DNA from: Cocleimonas flava | GTDB taxonomy: Bacteria; Pseudomonadota; Gammaproteobacteria; Thiotrichales; Thiotrichaceae | Length of the DNA stretch: 64,000 bases | Assembly: GCF_004339015.1 (NCBI RefSeq) | Contig: NZ_SMFQ01000004.1 | Location: forward strand, 124,001-188,000 | Reading direction: 5' to 3' | Part shown: positions 26,568 to 36,800 of the stretch, one piece after another | How positions within the stretch are numbered: the first letter of the stretch is position 1 | How the letters are laid out: each line of letters begins with the position of its first letter | Notes under the pieces: generated by a model | The model's input: only the letters and a program-made list of their open reading frames with translations | What the model was told of the DNA's origin: nothing | Database searches by the model: none | Made by a program: the position numbers and the translations under genes

Positions 26568-27187
26568 GGTTGCACAAGATCCATTGGGTCTAACCACCAA
26601 CCTTGATAGGCTGTATATGGGTAGTGTGCACTTCCACTTTTTGGCTGGCCAGTAGATACCAATACCAGACATTCGCCTTCGGTATTACTCAAATAACTGC
26701 ATTGGATTTGACTATTTTGTAACGGTAAATTTTGTAATTCGCCATAAAAAGCGACGAAACTGACTTCCCTTTTCTCTACGACCAACCAATCTGAAGTTTC
26801 AATTATCAACTGAGTATTAGGCTGCATTGAACTCCATGCGGGTAATGAGGCTTCTATCTTGGGAATCTGTTTCACAAAGAAAAGGTTCTCTTCTTCCTGA
26901 TTTAAAATGTACGTGTTCTGATCATTATCCATTAATTCCCATTCGACTCTAAACCCATCTTCATACTCATAGAGGCTATAACCTTTGGGTATGTAGGACG
27001 CATTTTTTATCTGGACTGAATGGCCAATGTCGAACAAATATTTATCTGTGTTTTTCACCACATTGATATCGGAAAGACTCGTCGTATTGTTCTGAATATA
27101 GATGCTCGAATTACAAGACGGGCAACTCAATAGTTTTGTTGCACCAGTATCGAGTAAATAGCCACATTGAGGGCATGAATGCGTCAT
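26564..27187 (-). CDS. Zinc-ribbon DUF4178 protein (first of two)
   Basis: A 207-aa protein. N-terminal zinc ribbon (C5, C8, C22, C25), then a DUF4178-like domain with GHSVQIKNASYIPKGYSLYE and EDGFRVEWELMD. It is diverged from its downstream neighbour yet shares the architecture, so the two look like an old tandem duplication whose products may pair. It starts four bases after the helicase stop. Confidence 0.75.
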   Translation of the reverse strand: MTHSCPQCGYLLDTGATKLLSCPSCNSSIYIQNNTTSLSDINVVKNTDKYLFDIGHSVQIKNASYIPKGYSLYEYEDGFRVEWELMDNDQNTYILNQEEENLFFVKQIPKIEASLPAWSSMQPNTQLIIETSDWLVVEKREVSFVAFYGELQNLPLQNSQIQCSYLSNTEGECLVLVSTGQPKSGSAHYPYTAYQGWWLDPMDLVQP

Positions 27188-27191
27188 TGGC

Positions 27192-30014
27192 TTACTCCCA
27201 TCTTTCTATCATTTGAAGCGGAGTTTCTACATTGCGTCTTTTCAAGACCCTTTCTACGCTGGCTTTTAACAACAGTTTTTCACCCACTACACTGTTAGCC
27301 GTGATTAGATTGGCTTTTTTGAATTCGGGAAAGACTCGTCTCCATTCTGCGAGAAAATCATTCGCATCGCTTTTATTATTACCGATCAATTTAGGGATAC
27401 TAAATAAATCCTGTATGGTGGGTTTTGCATATAATGCCAATAAATAACGACTGCTTCCCAATGGTTGTAAAAACTCATTCAATACTTCGAGGAAGTTCTC
27501 ATTTTCCTGACGCGTATAGTCATTCAATGAAAACCTTAAAATACCATTATCTACAAAGCGGATATTTATCGCGTCGTTAATCTTATCTTTTTGTAGCGCC
27601 GTTTTCATGACCCCTTTGTTATGCAAACTTAGCAAAATTACTTTAGCTATTTTTTGCCCAATATCGATTGAATGACGTTTGTCATTCAGTCCTTTGGCTT
27701 TGATTAAAGCAAACGATACTGCGCCACCTGCTGACCCACCAAATGCATAAGCATAACTACTGAAACCACTATTGAATAATGTATAAGCGGCAGCGGAACC
27801 CAGGCCCATCAACCCTAAAGCGGCTAATTTGTATTTTTTACCATGATTTCGTCTACGTTCATTCACTACTGTTAGCAAACGTTCCAGACTATACAGCTCA
27901 GCGTGATCATCTACTTGATGGTGTAAACCCACCTGAAAAACCTGATGCTTTGCTTTGGCTAATGCGTTCTGCCAACGTGCCTGCAGATTAAAGAGATCAT
28001 CCGTTAAACGTGTTTGCATGATTTGATTGTTCGTCTGGATAACATCTTGTTTGGATTCGGGTGATTTCTCTTTCCTTAGCTCCGGTTCTACAGCGTTTGT
28101 TCCTTCTATCTCATCAATGGTTCGCAGGGATAATCGTTCAGTGCCCGACTCAATCTTCAAATCATAAGCATGCAATCCGGCAAAGGTTCGAAAACGTTTT
28201 TGCAGGTTTTCAAAAATCAGTCCATTCAAACGTTGCTCAGGCGCGGTGGCTACAATGTGCCAGATGCTGGCAGTTTTAAAGTCATCCTGTGGATCAACAC
28301 GCATCACTCTGCCACGTAATTGATTAGTCGCAACATAAGCCCTTGTCTGGGTTGCCATCACCAAAGCATTTAAAAATGGTGCATCCCAACCCTCTCCCAA
28401 TAATGCTCGGGTTCCTACAATTATCTGCAAATCACCTGCTTCAAGTAAACGCGTATAAGCCGCAGAAAGATAACTCGTTGCACCGCCGCACAACACAAAA
28501 TCTTTATGCTCGCTAAAAGCCTTTATCGTGGGTTGAGCATGAGATGGTATGTGACTAAATAATGTATCAACCAAGTGAGATGGAAGAATACAAAGTCGCC
28601 CCGTTAACAAAGCAATTTTTGATATTACCTTGCCATTGATGCCACCGCGGTTATCGCTGTCATTGAGGCCATCAAACTTGTGAATAAAATGATGAAAAAT
28701 CGGATATGCGCCCGTTGTCACTCCCGTTGAACCGGCACTGGTATCGAGCGATAAAGCCAGCTCTTCATCCCTTATATAATCTGCCAGAACCACCATTCTC
28801 AATAATGACTTTCGGTTAGCTATTTCTATTTTTGCAATTTCGAAACAGGCGGAAATACGTTCTTCTGTTTTATTAAAGGCATCTAGTTTGCTTTGGGTAT
28901 TATCGAACTGAACCTGATTATATTTGAGGTAACGCTTTCTTTTTAACAAGGCGGTCAACGTGTTTCTAAATGATTCTACCGGCTCTGACTTGGGGTAATA
29001 ATCACCCTGCAAAAAAGACTCAATCAGGGTTTGCCAATTATTTACCGCAAGAGGTGGAATATCATCAGCGCTAATATCCAACGCTTGTAATAAATGCGGA
29101 GGCAATGATTTTTGCCAATGTTTCAGTAACTGCAATAAAGCGATGACTGTTTCAATATTGAGTAACAACTCCCGTTCGCTGATGGTAGTTGATCCCTCCG
29201 TTTCAACTAAGAACTCATGTAACAGAAGCTGATAATTCAATTCATCATTTGTCGTTAGCTCTGCTAAAAACGTTTTAAGATTATCTTCGTAACGTTCTAA
29301 TGACTGGATGTTTTTCTCATCGGTTTTCACCAGCCAGATATAGTCTTGATGCGGACAAAGAGATCGTGATTTAACCAGTTCCGGAATGCTGATTTCTTCA
29401 TCTACTGGACCACATAACTTTTTATAACGTGACCATTCCGTGGTGTTCGAGTCATAAGGGGGTGTTGCTGTAAGGCTTACGACGATTAAATCATCATTAT
29501 CTTTAACCAGATCGTAAAGCACTGCCCACCAACTCGCTTTTAAATGATGCGCTTCATCTAAAATGATCAGACCAAATTTTTGGGAGCGAAACCACTGTTT
29601 TAAATCGTGCAGTTGATTAGCTGGAGATTCTATTTGTTTTTTCTTTAACTGCTTATCGAAACTGTACAAGGCCTGATAAGTCGTTGAAGTGAAATATTCT
29701 GGTTCATCTAAAACCGAGCTTACCCAGTCAGGCAATACACTATTATTTTGATCAAGGACACTTTCATCACTATCGATAAATAAAGATAGTCGTTCGATCC
29801 ATTGATCTTTGACTAGAACAGTAGGCGACAGGGTTAGGGTTTTAACGTTTAGCCGATTGAATATTTCTAAACCTAAAACCGTTTTGCCCGCTCCAGGCGC
29901 GGCAACGATATGGACACGCTTGTCTACCATATAATCATTTAAACGACTCAACACTTTTAATTGCTCAGGTCGCCATGGATGAATAAAACTTAAATCAGCA
30001 GTGCTAGCGTTCAA
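27192..30014 (-). CDS. SF2 DEAH-type helicase with hydrophobic hairpin
   Basis: A 940-aa superfamily II helicase of the type III restriction/UvrB-like class. Walker A APGAGKT (39-45), DEAH at 153-156, TAT at 182-184, GEGWDAP (540-546) and QLRGRVMR (565-572). The region 365-480 is an insert between the two RecA lobes. Beyond the motor, residues 729-748 and 754-772 are Gly/Ala-rich and hydrophobic, like a membrane hairpin, and 780-940 is a helical C-terminal domain of no known family. No nuclease or methylase motif is visible. It leads an operon with two zinc-ribbon DUF4178 proteins. Confidence 0.85.
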   Translation of the reverse strand: MNASTADLSFIHPWRPEQLKVLSRLNDYMVDKRVHIVAAPGAGKTVLGLEIFNRLNVKTLTLSPTVLVKDQWIERLSLFIDSDESVLDQNNSVLPDWVSSVLDEPEYFTSTTYQALYSFDKQLKKKQIESPANQLHDLKQWFRSQKFGLIILDEAHHLKASWWAVLYDLVKDNDDLIVVSLTATPPYDSNTTEWSRYKKLCGPVDEEISIPELVKSRSLCPHQDYIWLVKTDEKNIQSLERYEDNLKTFLAELTTNDELNYQLLLHEFLVETEGSTTISERELLLNIETVIALLQLLKHWQKSLPPHLLQALDISADDIPPLAVNNWQTLIESFLQGDYYPKSEPVESFRNTLTALLKRKRYLKYNQVQFDNTQSKLDAFNKTEERISACFEIAKIEIANRKSLLRMVVLADYIRDEELALSLDTSAGSTGVTTGAYPIFHHFIHKFDGLNDSDNRGGINGKVISKIALLTGRLCILPSHLVDTLFSHIPSHAQPTIKAFSEHKDFVLCGGATSYLSAAYTRLLEAGDLQIIVGTRALLGEGWDAPFLNALVMATQTRAYVATNQLRGRVMRVDPQDDFKTASIWHIVATAPEQRLNGLIFENLQKRFRTFAGLHAYDLKIESGTERLSLRTIDEIEGTNAVEPELRKEKSPESKQDVIQTNNQIMQTRLTDDLFNLQARWQNALAKAKHQVFQVGLHHQVDDHAELYSLERLLTVVNERRRNHGKKYKLAALGLMGLGSAAAYTLFNSGFSSYAYAFGGSAGGAVSFALIKAKGLNDKRHSIDIGQKIAKVILLSLHNKGVMKTALQKDKINDAINIRFVDNGILRFSLNDYTRQENENFLEVLNEFLQPLGSSRYLLALYAKPTIQDLFSIPKLIGNNKSDANDFLAEWRRVFPEFKKANLITANSVVGEKLLLKASVERVLKRRNVETPLQMIERWE

Positions 30015-30112
30015 ATTATTAGAATTTCCTGAGATATTTGTTCATCATTAACTTAATTATACATACGATAATTGATAGTAAAACGACACCATCATAGCGA
30101 AAATAAACGAAA

Positions 30113-30140
30113 GTCACCCCCCTACTTTGAGGCTGTTTTT
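30113..30140 (+). repeat. Short C6-TACTT dispersed element
   Basis: CACCCCCCTACTTTGAGGCTG then T-run. Lies upstream of the helicase operon, antisense to it, and 140 bases before the lipoprotein gene. Confidence 0.85.
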
Positions 30141-30278
30141 CTAGAACTGTTTTTTTATAGTGCTGTTTTTTTATAAAGACTGTTTATATAAATAATGTAT
30201 TTAAAACGAACAGCTTTAAGCGTTATGGAGCTTTTATATTATAATTAAGCAATATTAATTAATTCACAGAGTAATACC

Positions 30279-30479
30279 ATGAAACTTTTCACATTCCTGT
30301 TTTTATTATGCGGATTATTTTTAACGCAAGGGTGTGATAGTCAATCACCACCAAAAAGCAAAATTGAAAATCCACTAGAAGGACATTCAAAAGCATTAGA
30401 AAAAGCGAAAGATCTACAGCGACAATTAGATGAAGCGGCGGAGAATCAACGCAAAGCGATTGAAAGCATGTCTCAATAA
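30279..30479 (+). CDS. Small lipoprotein
   Basis: A 66-aa protein with a lipoprotein signal peptide; the lipobox LTQGC puts the acylated cysteine at residue 19. The mature part is about 47 residues, mostly one charged helix (HSKALEKAKDLQRQLDEAAE). No family recognised. A repeat copy follows 38 bases after the stop. Confidence 0.7.
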   Translation: MKLFTFLFLLCGLFLTQGCDSQSPPKSKIENPLEGHSKALEKAKDLQRQLDEAAENQRKAIESMSQ

Positions 30480-30517
30480 TCTCTTCTTAAAAACGCCATT
30501 TACTTAAAAAGCAATTG

Positions 30518-30545
30518 TCACCCCCCTACTTAGGAGGCTTTTTTT
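30518..30545 (+). repeat. Short C6-TACTT dispersed element
   Basis: CACCCCCCTACTTAGGAGGC followed by seven T; directly downstream of the small lipoprotein gene. Confidence 0.85.
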
Positions 30546-30600
30546 AAGCGCCTTGTTATATAGCTTTAAACAACAAGTGATATTAACGACAAGCACAAAA

Positions 30601-30624
30601 AAGGCCAGAGCAAGCTCCGGCCTT
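30601..30624 (-). terminator. Terminator of the OmpA-family gene
   Basis: AAGGCCAGAGC pairs with GCTCCGGCCTT (one mismatch, two-base loop) and is followed by TTTTGTG on the minus strand. It lies 43 bases past the stop. Confidence 0.8.
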
Positions 30625-30666
30625 AAAAATGTAACTATTACGGTAGTTATTTAACTACCTAAAGAC

Positions 30667-31374
30667 TTAACGTCTAATAGTTACCTTGCGCTGACCCGAT
30701 ACCGAGATATCTACTCGACGGTTTTCAGCGCGCCCCGATTTAGTTTTATTACTGGCTACAGGATTCATTTCACCCTGACCCGACACCTTCATTACACCAC
30801 GATCGATGCCCTGCGCTGCAAGAAAGTTAGCCACTGAATTAGCGCGCCTTTCTGACAGTTTCTGGTTATACGTTTTTGCACCGATGCTGTCTGTGTGACC
30901 CACTACAGTAACGTTATTCGGTGTTACGTTTGAAGATTTAACCGTCTGGGCAAAGCTAGTAAGTTCCCCACGTGCTTTATCACTTAGCTTATCGCTATCA
31001 AACGCAAAGTTAGAACCGCCAGCCTCATTGAGTCTTAACACTTTTACAATAGGCTTTGGTGGTGGTACATACACTGGCTTTGGCTTAGGTGGCGCAACGT
31101 ATACAGGTTTTGGCGGAACAACTGCCACTGGAACCGGGTCAGCCTTAATCGGTGCAGCTATTGAGAGCTCACCACAACCAGAAACCTTACTTCCTAAAGA
31201 AGCTGTAACACAATCGCCAGAACCATCTGTTACACCATGATTGGAACCATCGGTTACATATCCACCGATATTTGCTGATGCTGTAGAAGTCATGGTTAAA
31301 GTCACCATTACTGCACTACTCGCAATCACTAAATGTTTATAAGCTTTGTTACAAGTCAACTTCCTGATATTCAT
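30667..31374 (-). CDS. OmpA-family peptidoglycan-associated protein
   Basis: A 235-aa exported protein. Signal peptide about 1-34 (STASA/NI), a short Gly/Asn-rich part with two cysteines, a Pro/Lys/Val linker (about 75-110), and an OmpA C-terminal domain (about 115-225) with [22 protein letters not shown], the peptidoglycan-binding motif. It probably tethers the outer envelope to peptidoglycan. The protein lacks an N-terminal beta-barrel. Single gene with its own terminator. Confidence 0.88.
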   Translation of the reverse strand: MNIRKLTCNKAYKHLVIASSAVMVTLTMTSTASANIGGYVTDGSNHGVTDGSGDCVTASLGSKVSGCGELSIAAPIKADPVPVAVVPPKPVYVAPPKPKPVYVPPPKPIVKVLRLNEAGGSNFAFDSDKLSDKARGELTSFAQTVKSSNVTPNNVTVVGHTDSIGAKTYNQKLSERRANSVANFLAAQGIDRGVMKVSGQGEMNPVASNKTKSGRAENRRVDISVSGQRKVTIRR

Positions 31375-31990
31375 TTTGGTACTCCATACTTCATAATAAA
31401 ATTTTTTTAAAAGTGATCTCTCACTTGCACTTGCATGTTATCTGTATCAAAAATAATACAATGTATCTTTTTTGCCACACAGTAGATAAGAACACGCTGT
31501 ATCAGGAAAAGTTCCGAATATTAATTTCTTAAAAAGTGATTTAAATTTCGAATTCAACCCAATCACGCTGTTCAAAATGATTATGAAAATGATCGGATAG
31601 TGCTTATAAGTGATTGAAACTATTATTCTAAAAATTCATAAAAATGCTTATTTTTATCGTTAAAAAGACTCAGCAAATTGATTAAAAAATGAGCAATTTA
31701 TTTTCATTAAAATTAATTAATATTCTGTAAAAGAGGGATAAAAACTTTAAAAGGGTCAAGAACAGACCAGAAAACTACTTAGAAATAACACATAAAAATG
31801 ACGTTAAAAACGAATTAAAACTCAATCGGAAGCTCACATAAAAATAAATGAATTAGATTAAACGCTGCTAAAGGAAAATAATCCCAAATAAACGTGAATA
31901 AAATCTGATTAAGCCTTTTAAAAAAGTGCCAGCAAACTTATCATACACCCTTACCCCCTTTCTTACTTTTTAGAAGATAATTTATTCGCT
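31375..31990. other. Intergenic region, about 615 bp
   Basis: Strongly AT-rich spacer between the divergent OmpA-family gene and purL, with many A-runs and no open frame of note. I looked for a riboswitch-like fold before purL and found none. Confidence 0.5.
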
Positions 31991-34900
31991 ATGTTAATAC
32001 TCCCCGGTAGTCGTGCGTTTTCTGATTTCAACAAAACTAAACTCCTAAAATCATTACAAAATTCCATTCCAGAATTAACGGATATTCATGCCCGTTACTG
32101 GCACTTTGTTAAAGTTGCAGAAACTTTAACGGATGAAGAAAATGACACCCTCACCGAATTATTGCACTACGGCGAGCAGGAAGGAGAGAAAGAGTCCGAT
32201 GAAAAACCCCTAGGAGAATTATTCCTGGTCACTCCACGTCCCGGAACTATCTCTCCGTGGTCGAGTAAAGCGACAGACATTCTACATAACTGTGGCATGA
32301 GCAAAGTCGTTAGAGCAGAACGTGGCATCGCTTACTTTGTCGAGTATAAAGACGATTTTACGAATCTATCTGAAGACCAGCGCGTATTTATTACTAACCG
32401 CATCCACGACCGTATGATCGAAGTAGTGATGGAAGACGAACAAGATGCCGTTATCCTGTTCAATGACGCTGAACCTGCACCACTTAAAACCATTCCTTTG
32501 GGTGAAAATGCGCAAGCTGCATTAAGCCGTGCGAATATCGATTTAGGTCTAGCATTATCAGAAGACGAGATTCAATATCTTGCAGACAACTACGCCGATT
32601 TAAACCGTGATCCTACCGATGTAGAGTTAATGATGTTTGCACAGGCAAACTCTGAACATTGTCGACATAAAATATTCAATGCTGACTGGGTTATCGACGG
32701 TAAAAAACAAGATCAAACCCTGTTCGGCATGATCAAAAATACCTACAAACAATCGCCTGAAGGTGTGTTATCTGCGTATCACGATAACGCTTCTGTGGTT
32801 GAAGGCTCACAAGCGACTAAGTTCTTCCCGAACAGTGCCAATCAGGAATACGGCTATTCAGAAGAAGCTGTGCACATGCTGATGAAGGTGGAAACACATA
32901 ACCACCCTACGGCAATCTCTCCGTTCCCGGGCGCAGCTACTGGCTCTGGTGGTGAGATACGTGACGAAGGTGCAACAGGCAACGGTTCTAAACCCAAAGC
33001 AGGTTTGTGTGGGTTCTCAGTATCTAACTTAAAAATTCCAGAATACCCAATGCCTTGGGAAATCGATCATGGCAAACCATCTCGTATCGATAGCGCGCTT
33101 GACATCATGCTTGAAGGTCCTATAGGTGCAGCTGCATTTAATAATGAATTTGGCCGTCCAAACATCACTGGTTATTTCCGCACTTATGAAGCGGAAGTAC
33201 CTGGCGCAAGTTCAGAAAAAGAACTACGCGGTTACCACAAACCAATTATGCTTGCGGGTGGTTTAGGCAATATCCGCCCGAATAACATCGAGATGAAAGA
33301 CATCCCGGTAGAAACACCGATTATTGTATTGGGTGGACCTTCAATGCTGATTGGTTTGGGTGGTGGCGCGGCTTCGTCTATGGCGAGCGGAACCAGTACT
33401 GAAAGCCTCGATTTTGCTTCGGTACAACGTGGCAATCCTGAAATGGAACGCCGTGCACAAGAAGTTATCGACCGCTGTGTTGCAATGGGTGATGACAACC
33501 CTATTCTGTGGATTCACGATGTTGGTGCTGGTGGCGTTTCTAATGCTATCCCTGAAATTGTAAATGATGCAGGACGCGGCGGAAAATTCGAAATTCGTAT
33601 GCTTCCTAATGACGAACCAAGCATGTCACCGATGGAAATCTGGTGTAATGAAGCTCAGGAACGTTATGTATTGGCAATTGACGCTGATCGTTTAGATGCT
33701 TTTAAAGCTTTATGTGAACGTGAACGCGCTATATATGCGGTAGTTGGCACTGCGACTGAAGAAAGACATTTACTCGTTGGTGATGCACTGTTTGAAAATA
33801 ACCCCGTAGATATGTCGATGGACATGCTACTCGGTAAACCACCCAAAATGCTACGTGATGTACATCACAAAACCTTCCACAAGCCAGAATTAGAGTTAGA
33901 TGGAATCGAACTGGACGATGCCATTGAGCGTGTTTTACGTTTACCAACAGTAGCCTCAAAATCGTTTTTGATTACCATTGGTGACCGTACGATTACGGGT
34001 ATGGTTAATCGTGATCAGATGGTTGGCCCTTGGCAAGTTCCGGTGGCTGACGTTGCGGTAACCTGTGCCGATTATATCGGTTATAACGGTGAGGCAATGG
34101 CATTGGGCGAAAGAACTCCTATTGCATTGGTTAACCCACCTGCATCGGGTCGTATGGCAATTGGTGAATCGATCACTAATATTGCTGCGGCAAGAATTGG
34201 CAGTATTTCTGATATTTTCCTTTCTGCAAACTGGATGGCAGCTGCGGGTTACGAAGGTGAAGACGCCGCATTATTCGACACGGTTAAAGCCGTAGGTGAA
34301 GAACTTTGTCCGCAACTCGGTATCGCGATACCTGTGGGTAAAGATTCGTTATCGATGAAAACCGTTTGGGATCAGCAAAGCGATGACGGCGTCATCGAAC
34401 GCGAAATGGCGGCTCCTTTGTCATTAATCACCACTGCATTTGCGATAGTTGATGATGTGCGCAAAACACTTACCCCTCAAATTAGAACGGACAAAGGTGA
34501 TTCTGACCTTATCCTGATCGATCTGGGCAAAGGCAAAAATCGCCTTGCTGCCTCTGCTCTGTCACAGGTTTATTCACAAATGGGCGCGCATACCCCTGAC
34601 GTGAATGACCCACAGGCGTTGATTAATTTCTTCAAAGTGATTCAGGAGCTCAATCAGGAAGGCAAATTAATGGCCTACCATGACCGCTCTGACGGTGGCT
34701 TGCTGGCTACATTATGTGAAATGGCGTTTGCTGGTAAAACAGGGATTACTATTCGCCTGGATGATATTGGCAAAACGCCACTTGAAGCATTGTTCACAGA
34801 AGAATTGGGCGCGGTGATTCAAGTTCATCACACCGATACCGAAGAAGTACTTTCTGCATTACGCGAAGCTGACTTAGGCAATTGCTCTCACGTCATTGGT

Positions 34901-35944
34901 AAACCTGATACTAAGGAAGCGGATTCAAACCAAGCTGATCAAATCACGTTTACCTGGGCACATGAAACCATTTACGAAGAATCTCGTGCAACCTTACACA
35001 AGGTTTGGACAGAAACCAGTTATCGCATGCAAGCCTTACGTGATAACGATCAATGCGCTAAGGAAGAATTCGAGAAACTAGACGAAGACTACAATGACAC
35101 TGGTTTAATCGCTGAACCAAGTTTTGATATTACTGAGAATATTGCTGCCCCTTACATCAAATCAGGTGTGAGACCTTCGGTTGCGATTCTTCGCGAACAA
35201 GGCGTCAATGGCCAACAAGAAATGGGCATGGCATTTGACCGCGCTGGTTTCCGTGCAGTTGATGTGCACATGACCGATATAATATCTGGTCGCACTTCAT
35301 TAGATGACTTCAACGGCATGGTTGCTTGTGGTGGTTTCTCTTACGGTGATGTACTTGGCGCAGGCGGCGGATGGGCGAAGACTATCCTCAACAATGCTCG
35401 TGCTAAAGACGAATTCAATGCCTTCTTTGAACGTAAAGATGTCTTTGGCTTAGGTGTCTGTAATGGCTGTCAAATGCTGTCGCAGTTACGCGATTTAATC
35501 CCCGGCGCAAGTCACTGGCCAGAATTCTATCGCAATCAGTCAGAGCAATTTGAAGGGCGTTTTGCGATGGTAGAAGTCATGGACTCACCGTCTATCTTGC
35601 TCAAAGATATGCAAGGCTCAAAAATGCCAATCGCGGTGGCACACGGTGAAGGACGTGCAGTTTTCACTGGAGTGAATACTGCAGAAAACGCACTAAGCAA
35701 TAGCTTTGTCAGCATGCGTTATATCGACCATAACAGTCAGCCAACGCAACACTATCCAGAAAATCCAAATGGATCTGAACAAGCTATTACCGGTCTAAGT
35801 AGCACTGATGGTCGTTATACAATCATGATGCCACATCCAGAACGTGTAGTGAGAACAGTGAGTAATTCATGGCACCCAGACAACTGGGGAGAAGATAGCC
35901 CATGGATGAGAATGTTCAGAAATGCTCGTGTCTGGGTTGATTAA
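31991..35944 (+). CDS. purL: Phosphoribosylformylglycinamidine synthase
   Basis: A 1317-aa single-chain FGAR amidotransferase of the gammaproteobacterial type, fourth step of purine synthesis. N-terminal domain to about 150 ([21 protein letters not shown] at about 75), tandem AIR-synthase-like ATP domains with [23 protein letters not shown] in the middle, and a glutamine amidotransferase domain at the C-terminus (GVCNGCQML with the nucleophilic Cys; PHPERV). Length equals the large PurL class (E. coli 1295). Monocistronic. Confidence 0.98.
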   Translation: MLILPGSRAFSDFNKTKLLKSLQNSIPELTDIHARYWHFVKVAETLTDEENDTLTELLHYGEQEGEKESDEKPLGELFLVTPRPGTISPWSSKATDILHNCGMSKVVRAERGIAYFVEYKDDFTNLSEDQRVFITNRIHDRMIEVVMEDEQDAVILFNDAEPAPLKTIPLGENAQAALSRANIDLGLALSEDEIQYLADNYADLNRDPTDVELMMFAQANSEHCRHKIFNADWVIDGKKQDQTLFGMIKNTYKQSPEGVLSAYHDNASVVEGSQATKFFPNSANQEYGYSEEAVHMLMKVETHNHPTAISPFPGAATGSGGEIRDEGATGNGSKPKAGLCGFSVSNLKIPEYPMPWEIDHGKPSRIDSALDIMLEGPIGAAAFNNEFGRPNITGYFRTYEAEVPGASSEKELRGYHKPIMLAGGLGNIRPNNIEMKDIPVETPIIVLGGPSMLIGLGGGAASSMASGTSTESLDFASVQRGNPEMERRAQEVIDRCVAMGDDNPILWIHDVGAGGVSNAIPEIVNDAGRGGKFEIRMLPNDEPSMSPMEIWCNEAQERYVLAIDADRLDAFKALCERERAIYAVVGTATEERHLLVGDALFENNPVDMSMDMLLGKPPKMLRDVHHKTFHKPELELDGIELDDAIERVLRLPTVASKSFLITIGDRTITGMVNRDQMVGPWQVPVADVAVTCADYIGYNGEAMALGERTPIALVNPPASGRMAIGESITNIAAARIGSISDIFLSANWMAAAGYEGEDAALFDTVKAVGEELCPQLGIAIPVGKDSLSMKTVWDQQSDDGVIEREMAAPLSLITTAFAIVDDVRKTLTPQIRTDKGDSDLILIDLGKGKNRLAASALSQVYSQMGAHTPDVNDPQALINFFKVIQELNQEGKLMAYHDRSDGGLLATLCEMAFAGKTGITIRLDDIGKTPLEALFTEELGAVIQVHHTDTEEVLSALREADLGNCSHVIGKPDTKEADSNQADQITFTWAHETIYEESRATLHKVWTETSYRMQALRDNDQCAKEEFEKLDEDYNDTGLIAEPSFDITENIAAPYIKSGVRPSVAILREQGVNGQQEMGMAFDRAGFRAVDVHMTDIISGRTSLDDFNGMVACGGFSYGDVLGAGGGWAKTILNNARAKDEFNAFFERKDVFGLGVCNGCQMLSQLRDLIPGASHWPEFYRNQSEQFEGRFAMVEVMDSPSILLKDMQGSKMPIAVAHGEGRAVFTGVNTAENALSNSFVSMRYIDHNSQPTQHYPENPNGSEQAITGLSSTDGRYTIMMPHPERVVRTVSNSWHPDNWGEDSPWMRMFRNARVWVD

Positions 35945-36284
35945 ATAGAAATAAAGTCGTTCTTGAGGGACTTATTTCAAGTCATCACAACTTTTCATTA
36001 CACTCGTCACCACGGCTTGAAACAAGAATCGTTTCAAGCAGTGGTTTCGTTCTGCTATTGAATTAGTCTAGAGAACATGTCTAGAGATAATAGTTAGATA
36101 TTGAATGACTTCAGCTTTTGCTCAAGCTCGACATAAAGAGCATGCAGAAAAGCTATTCTAAAACGGCACGGTTGTTTTATTAAGCAAGCAACAATTCTAG
36201 AAGGTCACCCCCCCTACTTACAGCCGTTTTTTAAATGTCTCTATCGAAGACCTTTAAAAACTGATGCTATTAAAACAAACTCAT
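35945..36284. other. Intergenic region with a hairpin and a repeat copy
   Basis: 340 bp without a gene. A hairpin CTTGAAAC/GTTTCAAG (36016-36023 with 36031-36038), extended by CCAC/GTGG outside, lies 70 bases past purL and may end its transcript. A repeat copy sits at 36205-36232. Confidence 0.55.
36205..36232 (+). repeat. Short C6-TACTT dispersed element
   Basis: CACCCCCCCTACTTACAGCCG followed by six T, between the convergent purL and His-rich lipoprotein genes. Confidence 0.8.
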
Positions 36285-36674
36285 TCAACGATGAGAATGC
36301 TCATTAGCGCCATTTGGATGCACATGTCGCATCTCAGGATATCCATCTTTTGCAGGATGAATATGCGCATTGGCATTTACCTTCGTGCTTTCACATGAAA
36401 TTGAATGCTCATGCTGTTTATCACCGCCAACATGCGAATGGGTTCTTGCGCCAAGACAGGCATTTTCAGGATGAATATGTGGTTTTAAGTTTTTACCCGA
36501 CTTTGCTGCCGCAGAACCAGGCTTCCCTGAGTTATCACCAGAGCCAGAACACGCTACTAACACCACACTTAAGACACAACAAAACATCGCGACAAAATAC
36601 CCAGATGGATTGTGCGTAGAGTGTTTTTTAGAATTGCTGTTTAAGGGGTTTGTAATTGGGCGCATAACTATCAT
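36285..36674 (-). CDS. His/Cys-repeat lipoprotein (short paralog)
   Basis: A 129-aa lipoprotein. Residues 1-41 include a hydrophobic segment and the lipobox LVAC (acylated Cys at about 42). After a Gly/Ser linker come two units of the pattern HxHP ... HxH ... HxH: the first (HIHPENACLGARTHSH, then QHEHSISC) keeps both cysteines, the second (HIHPAKDG, RHVHPNG, EHSHR) has lost them. It is a shorter paralog of the 36801-37661 protein. Role inferred: binding Zn, Ni, Cu or Co at the outer membrane or in the periplasm. Confidence 0.7.
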   Translation of the reverse strand: MIVMRPITNPLNSNSKKHSTHNPSGYFVAMFCCVLSVVLVACSGSGDNSGKPGSAAAKSGKNLKPHIHPENACLGARTHSHVGGDKQHEHSISCESTKVNANAHIHPAKDGYPEMRHVHPNGANEHSHR

Positions 36675-36733
36675 CAGTTGAGTAAAGTAAGTAACCGAGT
36701 ATATGACAACTTTATAAAATCTTCACTACCATA

Positions 36734-36768
36734 AAAAAAGCCTCGACTGAATACAGCGAGGCTTTTTT
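36734..36768 (-). terminator. Terminator of the His/Cys-repeat lipoprotein gene
   Basis: A perfect 12-bp stem (36734-36745 with 36757-36768) rich in A and T at the base, with T-runs on both strands; 32 bases past the stop. Confidence 0.85.
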
Positions 36769-36800
36769 GAATCTACCCTGAAAATTACTTTCAGATAGTC

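Noticed and set aside
31375-31990. Possible purine riboswitch before purL
   Set aside because: No conserved three-way junction or loop-loop sequence could be found in the AT-rich spacer.
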